Shown here: piece after piece, positions 5,893 to 7,614 of the stretch
Numbering within the stretch: the first letter of the stretch is position 1
How the letters are laid out: the number at the start of each line of letters is the position of its first letter
Source of the DNA: Candidatus Falkowiibacteriota bacterium
GTDB lineage: Bacteria > Patescibacteria > ABY1 > BM507 > UBA12075
Length of the DNA stretch: 7,614 nucleotides
Assembly: GCA_030636285.1 (NCBI GenBank)
Contig: DAOVXE010000035.1
Location: 1 to 7,614, forward strand
Direction: 5' to 3'
Translations under genes and position numbers: made by a program
Notes under the pieces: model-generated
Database searches by the model: none
Told to the model about the DNA's origin: nothing
What the model saw: only the letters and a program-made list of their open reading frames with translations

Positions 5893-6663
5893 ATGAAAAA
5901 AACCAATAAAATAATTATTGCCAATTGGAAGATGAAATTAGGCTTAAAGGAGACATTTGATCTGGCCAAAGAGGTAAAAGATAAGTTTAAGGATTTTGAC
6001 AAAGGTAAAGTTGTTGTTTGCCCTAATTTTGTGTCCCTTTTGGAAGTAAAAAAGATCTTAAAAGGCTCTAATGTAATGGTCGGCGCCCAGGACTCGTTTT
6101 GGGAAACGCGCGGCTCCTATACTGGTGAAATTTCGCCTTTAACCCTGGTGGAGGCCGGCTGTGAATACGTAATAGTGGGCCACAGCGAGAGGCGTAAGTT
6201 TATGATGGAAAATTATGAAATGATCCATCGGGAAATTAAGGCGATAATGGCGGTTGAAGGGCTGATACCGATTGTCTGTATTGGCGAGAATTGGGATGAA
6301 CGCAAAACCGATCGCCGCGACTTTGTCCTTTATGATCAGATCCAGCAAGCGCTTTCCGGTGTTGATATTGCCGCTAATCAGGAGATCATTGTCGCTTATG
6401 AGCCGATTTGGGCTATTGGCTCCGGCACCGCGATTGAGCCGAGCGAAGCCGAGTATGCCCATAAGATCGTTCGTTTGACATTAAACGATATGTTTGGAAT
6501 GAAAGCGGTGAATGAGAATTTTAAAATAATTTACGGCGGCAGTATTAACTCCAAAAATGTTAAAAGCTTTACCAGTCTTGAAGACCTGGACGGACTATTG
6601 GTCGGCGGAGCCAGTTTGGACCCGGAAGAATTCTACAAGGTCGCTAAAGCAACGCTTAAGTGA
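5893..6663 (+). CDS. tpiA: Triosephosphate isomerase
   Basis: Interconverts dihydroxyacetone phosphate and glyceraldehyde 3-phosphate in the cytoplasm. At 256 residues it is a full-length TIM barrel. Asn11 and Lys13 in ANWKM contact the substrate, the electrophile His97 lies in VIVGHSERR, and the catalytic base Glu170 lies in AYEPIWAIG. The mobile lid loop follows as AIGSGTA (174-180), and the phosphate is held by YGGSI (214-218) and LVGGASL (236-242). GAQDSFWETRGSYTGEIS (64-81) is the conserved dimer-interface loop, with a normal sequence. All key residues are present, so the enzyme should be active. ATG 5893 gives the normal N-terminus. It lies 15 nt after the right-hand target duplication of the MITE, without a Shine-Dalgarno site. 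It ends in TGA and is followed, across a palindromic repeat, by the aldolase gene whose product feeds this reaction. Confidence 0.97.
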   Translation: MKKTNKIIIANWKMKLGLKETFDLAKEVKDKFKDFDKGKVVVCPNFVSLLEVKKILKGSNVMVGAQDSFWETRGSYTGEISPLTLVEAGCEYVIVGHSERRKFMMENYEMIHREIKAIMAVEGLIPIVCIGENWDERKTDRRDFVLYDQIQQALSGVDIAANQEIIVAYEPIWAIGSGTAIEPSEAEYAHKIVRLTLNDMFGMKAVNENFKIIYGGSINSKNVKSFTSLEDLDGLLVGGASLDPEEFYKVAKATLK

Positions 6664-6670
6664 TTTAATA

Positions 6671-6755
6671 TGTCATCCTGAGGAACGAAGTGACGAAGGA
6701 TCCCGTCTCTAAATCCACGAGATTCTTCTCCGTCAGCTGGCGGATCAGAATGACA
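6671..6755. repeat. Interspersed imperfect palindrome, copy 2 (inverted relative to copy 1)
   Basis: The element begins TGTCATCCTGAGGA and ends ATCAGAATGACA, so the termini pair over 11 bp with one C-A mismatch. The left half (CCTGAGG...AAGGATCCCG) corresponds to the complement of the right half of the copy at 3115-3199. The right half (GATTCTTC...CAGAATGACA) corresponds to the complement of that copy's left half, so the two lie in opposite directions. It starts 7 nt after the tpiA stop and ends 11 nt before the aldolase start. I see no clear target duplication. Confidence 0.8.
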
Positions 6756-6766
6756 AAAGTAACTAT

Positions 6767-7614
6767 ATGCTGGTACATATAAAAGAAATAGTAAAGCACG
6801 CGCAGGCTAATAATTACGCGGTCGGGGCTTTTAATATCCATAATTTAGAGTCGGTTCTGGGAGTGGCAAATGCGGCTATGAAAGCCAAGTCAGCCGCGAT
6901 CATTCAGGTTTCCGAAGGGGCAATAAAATATATGGGCCTTAAGCCGATTACGCATATTGTTTCTACTGTTGCGAAAAATATCGCGACTAATGTGCCGATC
7001 GCGCTCCATTTGGATCATGGCAAGGATTTGACTAATTTGTTTGAATGCATTAAGCACGGTTTTTCCTCGGTTCATATTGACGCTTCGCATTTGCCGCTGG
7101 ATGAGAATATCAGCATTACCAAGCAGGTAGTAGAGCTGGCCCATGGCAAGAAGGTATGGGTGCAAGGCGAGGTTGGTGCTATAATAGGCGGGCATGGAGA
7201 TATAAACGGCACGATTGAAAATATTCCTATAGCGGACACTAAAGACGTAATAACATTTGTGAATGAAACCAAGGTTGATACGATCGCGGCGGCGATCGGC
7301 ACGGCTCACGGAGTTTATGATAACGAAGATGTTAAAATAGATCTGCTGAAAGAAATAAAGGCCAAAACAAAAATACCTTTTGTTCTGCATGGCGGTTCCG
7401 GAGTGGCTGACGAAATAATTATAAACGCGATCAAAGAGGGCGTTAATATAATAAATATCGGCAGTGATATTAAGATCGCTTTTACCGATGCGATCAAAAA
7501 ATCGTGCAAAGAAAATCCGGATGAAACTGATCCGCGGAATTTATTAAGGCCCACCATTAAGGCGGTGGAGGATGTAGTGGTTAAATCTATGAACTTGTTC
7601 GGCAGCGCCGGACA
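6767..7614 (+). CDS. fba: Class II fructose-bisphosphate aldolase (3' end cut off)
   Basis: A zinc-dependent aldolase that cleaves fructose 1,6-bisphosphate into dihydroxyacetone phosphate and glyceraldehyde 3-phosphate, or runs in reverse. The frame stays open to the window edge with 282 residues. The last ones read MNLFGSAG, which in this family lie only a few residues from the end. Zinc ligands appear as His84 in LHLDHG (81-85), His181 in IGTAHGVY (177-184) and His208 in VLHGGSG (206-212). Asp83 is the likely catalytic acid. The substrate-binding features are SVHIDASHLPLDENI (101-115), QGEVGAIIGG (133-142) and INIGSD (229-234). AFNIHNLES at 21-29 is also typical of the N-terminus. A closely related tagatose-bisphosphate aldolase activity cannot be excluded, but the tpiA neighbour favours glycolysis. 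ATG 6767 has no Shine-Dalgarno site and follows a palindromic repeat by 11 nt. Confidence 0.93.
   Translation, partial: MLVHIKEIVKHAQANNYAVGAFNIHNLESVLGVANAAMKAKSAAIIQVSEGAIKYMGLKPITHIVSTVAKNIATNVPIALHLDHGKDLTNLFECIKHGFSSVHIDASHLPLDENISITKQVVELAHGKKVWVQGEVGAIIGGHGDINGTIENIPIADTKDVITFVNETKVDTIAAAIGTAHGVYDNEDVKIDLLKEIKAKTKIPFVLHGGSGVADEIIINAIKEGVNIINIGSDIKIAFTDAIKKSCKENPDETDPRNLLRPTIKAVEDVVVKSMNLFGSAG

Noticed and set aside
6890..7390. A 166-codon open frame on the - strand
   Set aside because: It lies wholly opposite the aldolase, whose metal and substrate motifs are all present on the + strand. The antisense product shows no recognisable pattern.

Overview
The window looks like a piece of chromosome from an uncultivated Patescibacteria/CPR-type bacterium (inference). 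The grounds are compact, moderately AT-rich DNA with short intergenic gaps, a rarity of Shine-Dalgarno sites, and a DUF5671-type membrane protein of a kind common in such genomes. TGA ends the carboxypeptidase and triosephosphate isomerase genes. That argues against the recoded (TGA = Gly) lineages and for the standard bacterial code. All genes lie on the + strand.

Region 1 (1-2395) is a run of four small membrane-protein genes. They are a 5'-truncated protein with one C-terminal membrane helix, an unrecognised four-helix protein, a 100-residue DUF3566-like protein, and a five-helix DUF5671-like protein with a pilin-like extracytoplasmic tail. The run ends in a convincing intrinsic terminator.

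Region 2 (2388-3109) starts with an extended -10 promoter and a short 7-bp tandem repeat in the presumed leader. It encodes a YbaK/ProX-type aminoacyl-tRNA editing domain with unusual lysine-rich tails at both ends.

Region 3 (3110-5696) holds scpA and scpB, the non-SMC subunits of the chromosome-condensing SMC complex, followed by a D-alanyl-D-alanine carboxypeptidase (peptidase S11). Region 4 (5719-7614) holds tpiA and a class II fructose-bisphosphate aldolase that is cut by the window edge. These are two consecutive steps of glycolysis.

Two families of interspersed palindromic repeats occupy the gaps between these housekeeping genes. One is a 154-bp MITE-like element present twice (3928-4081 and 5719-5872), with 16-bp terminal inverted repeats, a long central hairpin and clear target duplications (TATAA, TATTA). 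The first copy landed exactly on the scpA stop codon and pushed scpB away from what had been a 15-nt gap. The other family is an 83-85-bp imperfect palindrome, also present twice but in opposite orientations. It fills the gaps before scpA and before the aldolase almost completely.

I found no CRISPR array, tRNA, rRNA, phage gene, transposase or defence system. I see no evidence for a wholly new multi-gene system. The most interesting content is the repeat elements, the membrane-gene cluster and the tailed tRNA-editing protein.
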